A DNA stretch of 18,841 nt from Zoogloeaceae bacterium (lineage in GTDB: Bacteria > Pseudomonadota > Gammaproteobacteria > Burkholderiales > Rhodocyclaceae), in NCBI GenBank assembly GCA_031290955.1, contig JAISLJ010000039.1:1-18841 (forward strand), given 5' to 3'. The translations under genes and the position numbers were made by a program. The notes beneath the pieces were generated by a model, which saw nothing but the letters and a program-made list of their open reading frames with translations, was not told where the DNA came from and did not search any database. Shown here one piece after another: positions 18,046-18,841 of this stretch. The number at the start of each line of letters is the position of its first letter. Positions within the stretch are counted from its first letter, which is position 1.

Positions 18046-18841
18046 ATGATGAATTATCAAACCGCCTCGCATGCCATCGCCTTTCCCGAAGACGGGAAAG
18101 TTCCTGAATGGATACAACTGCTGCCTTCCGGTCAGTTTTCTGGCCGCGATGGGCGCGGGCCGTATCGCACCGACGCCTCCAGCATCAAGTCCTGGTTCGA
18201 CCGCTGGGGCGAGCGCGTCATCGACTACGAGCATCCCACCGAACGACACGGCCAGCCCGTTCCCGCCGCCGGGTGGATTCGCGCCATTGAAACGCGGCCC
18301 GGCGGCATCTACGGGCGCGTCGAATGGACGGCGCGGGCAAAAAACATGATCGCCGAGCGCGAGTATCGCTACATCTCGCCCGTCTTCGATTATGACAAGA
18401 CCGGGCGCGTGGCGCGCATCGTGTCTGCCGGTTTGACCAACCAGCCCAACCTTTTTTTAACGGCGTTCAACCGCCAAGAACCATCTGGAGATGATGACAT
18501 GGAAGACTTTTTGCAGCGCGCCCGCCAGCTTTTTGGCGCGGCGGATTTGACCAAGGATGCGGCACTCGCCGAGCTTGACAAGCTCATCGCCCTCACCGCC
18601 GCGCCGGAAATGAAAACGGCACGGCAAACCCTGGGCGTGGCGGAATCCGCCGGACTCGCCGATTTCATCAAGGCGGCGCACAGCTACACGCCGCCCAAGC
18701 CCGCGACGGATGACAGCGAAGCCGCCACCCTGAAAACCGAACTCACCCGCGCCCTGCAACGCATCCTGACGCTCGAACAGAAAAGCGTCGGCGACGAGGT
18801 GGAAAAACTCATCGCCGAAGGCCGCGCCGCCCACAAGATCA
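18046..18841 (+). CDS. I: Mu I-like protease / scaffold protein, N-terminal part
   Basis: The frame is open to the right edge (265 codons). It begins with the protease part of Mu-like I proteins: 'EWIQLLPSGQFSGRDGR', 'RVIDYEHPTERHGQPVPAAG' with candidate catalytic H63, 'VEWTARAKNMIAEREYRYIS' with candidate S111, and 'SAGLTNQPNLFL'. The C-terminal part from residue 152 is a helical scaffold region. It matures the phage head by cutting the scaffold and is normally followed by the major head protein, outside this window. Start choices are ATG 18034, 18046 or 18049; none has a clear ribosome site. A terminator stands directly upstream. Confidence 0.9.
   Translation, partial: MMNYQTASHAIAFPEDGKVPEWIQLLPSGQFSGRDGRGPYRTDASSIKSWFDRWGERVIDYEHPTERHGQPVPAAGWIRAIETRPGGIYGRVEWTARAKNMIAEREYRYISPVFDYDKTGRVARIVSAGLTNQPNLFLTAFNRQEPSGDDDMEDFLQRARQLFGAADLTKDAALAELDKLIALTAAPEMKTARQTLGVAESAGLADFIKAAHSYTPPKPATDDSEAATLKTELTRALQRILTLEQKSVGDEVEKLIAEGRAAHKI
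18499..18841 (+). CDS. Z: Internal start: scaffold protein (Mu gene Z counterpart), partial
   Basis: Inside the protease gene and in the same frame, ATG 18499 is preceded by a good GGAG with an 8-base spacer. From here the protein would consist only of the helical scaffold part ('MEDFLQRARQLFGAADLTKD' onward). Mu makes its scaffold Z from an internal start in gene I in exactly this way, so this is probably the scaffold start. The protein continues beyond the window. Confidence 0.6.
   Translation, partial: MEDFLQRARQLFGAADLTKDAALAELDKLIALTAAPEMKTARQTLGVAESAGLADFIKAAHSYTPPKPATDDSEAATLKTELTRALQRILTLEQKSVGDEVEKLIAEGRAAHKI

Noticed and set aside
1..18841. tRNA or rRNA genes, Mu-type end sequences
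   Set aside because: I saw none; the window appears to lie wholly inside the phage.

Overview
The window is an internal part of a transposable (Mu-like) phage, most likely a prophage in a high-GC betaproteobacterium. The Mu identity rests on several genes found together. On the minus strand are a DDE transposase of the MuA type, its AAA+ partner B, Gam, GemA (gp16), a Mor-type activator and a large terminase. On the plus strand are a Com zinc-finger protein and the Mu I protease/scaffold. The host guess is inference from GC content, the DUF4124 moron and host-style dispersed GC-rich repeats. Neither phage end (attL/attR) is in the window.

Layout. Positions 12662 down to 1 hold one long minus-strand gene train in which most junctions are ATGA overlaps: Ner-like HTH, Rha-like protein, transposase A, transposition protein B, several small proteins, Gam, GemA, an HTH/zinc-ribbon protein, Mor-like activator, several small proteins including a DUF2786 protein, large terminase, a small conserved protein, and after a repeat block a tail tape-measure protein that runs off the left edge. 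Positions 12663-12793 form a divergent control region with a good sigma70-like promoter for the minus operon and two palindromes. The plus strand then carries an XRE repressor with an ORF6C-like C-terminus, a secreted DUF4124 protein, two small membrane proteins, com overlapping a Dam-type methylase that carries a frameshift, another frameshifted gene, an XRE/ImmA-IrrE pair with its own promoter, a 45-aa protein, two strong terminators, and the start of the I protease gene with an internal start for a scaffold.

How it works together. The repressor and the Ner-like protein probably set the lysogeny/lysis switch in the divergent region. A and B transpose the genome, Gam protects DNA ends, and Mor probably activates later transcription. 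Terminase, protease/scaffold and tape measure belong to packaging, head and tail assembly. Com, the methylase, the DUF4124 protein and the XRE/ImmA pair look like accessory (moron) cargo.

Most unusual feature. At least four families of palindromic GC-rich repeats lie inside this phage. In five minus-strand genes they are read in frame, as N-terminal, internal or C-terminal peptide segments, without breaking the gene. Two unrelated proteins contain the same 16-residue repeat peptide in the same frame. A further repeat copy sits exactly at the odd terminase/tape-measure junction. This resembles the protein-coding palindromic elements known from Rickettsia, but here in a transposable phage.
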